DNA of 64,000 bases, taken from NCBI RefSeq assembly GCF_003946045.1, contig NZ_RHNW01000001.1, positions 1 through 64,000 on the forward strand, given 5' to 3'. Source of the DNA: Levilactobacillus mulengensis. Its GTDB lineage: Bacteria; Bacillota; Bacilli; Lactobacillales; Lactobacillaceae. Position numbers and translations under genes: made by a program. Positions 63,867 through 64,000 of this stretch are shown piece after piece (position 1 is the stretch's first letter; every line of letters begins with the position of its first letter). A model generated the notes under the pieces. That model ran no database searches and was not told the DNA's origin. It saw only the letters and a list, made by a program, of their open reading frames with translations.

Positions 63867-64000
63867 GTCTGCCATGTCGAGTACATCCCAGACATTTTGT
63901 CCAGTTAGAAAATAGAAACCGTATAGACTGACAGTAGCCAGTGACTACAATTTGCGTAATGGTTACCGAGGATGTTCGCCGTAGGGATGGAGAAAATGAA
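63867..64000. repeat. Degenerate direct repeat, unit 2 (window end)
   Basis: Second copy of the unit at 63630-63763. It ends at the window edge in the element R terminus (cgccgtagggatggagaaaatg), so another element copy may start just outside. Apart from these repeats, 63334-64000 has no recognised gene. Confidence 0.75.

Overview
The window looks like a chromosome segment of a lactic acid bacterium of the family Lactobacillaceae, moderately GC-rich and possibly Levilactobacillus or a relative; the genus is an inference. The reasons are the Firmicutes-type gene order (fmt-rsmB-stp-pknB-rsgA-rpe-thiN, rpmB divergent from yloU-fakA-recG-plsX-acpP-rnc-smc-ftsY, ylxM-ffh, rpsP-khpA-rimM-trmD-rplS), a complete mevalonate operon, a C69 dipeptidase, and a relic CRISPR repeat of the lactobacillar type I-E kind.

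Layout. 0-36 kb is a housekeeping backbone: translation start and rRNA methylation, the PASTA kinase and its phosphatase, ribosome-assembly GTPase RsgA, fatty-acid and phospholipid entry (FakA, PlsX, AcpP), RNase III, SMC, and the SRP system (FtsY, YlxM, Ffh). It also holds a P-type cation ATPase behind a probable manganese riboswitch, a MoxR-AAA/VWA operon, the rpsP-trmD operon and rplS. 35.3-44.8 kb is accessory: an AbrB-type/Doc toxin-antitoxin pair with its operator, two MFS transporters, a membrane acyltransferase, a DJ-1-like protein, a secreted protein and an IS605-type element (divergent tnpA/tnpB). 44.8-58.9 kb holds a candidate small RNA, kup, a two-repeat CRISPR relic, an amino-acid permease, dipeptidase, yitT, a tautomerase, glpK, an M20 peptidase, a HAD phosphatase and a second NOL1/NOP2/Sun methyltransferase. 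59-63.3 kb is mvaK1-mvaD-mvaK2-fni on the minus strand, making IPP/DMAPP.

The most striking content is not coding. At least nine near-complete copies and several fragments of one dispersed structured element (called element R here) sit between the housekeeping genes. Each folds as a closing stem around an inner stem and three hairpins. The hairpin sequences differ strongly between copies while the pairing is kept. Hairpin 2 keeps a purine-purine mismatch, A-G in all but one copy, and hairpin 3 keeps a near-constant loop. A short form (about 165-185 nt) and a longer form (about 190-270 nt) share the same three-hairpin core. I read this as an undescribed mobile structured RNA or ssDNA element family; no protein partner can be assigned from this window.

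Limits: functions come from recognised motifs and gene context read by eye; no searches, folding programs or alignments were run.
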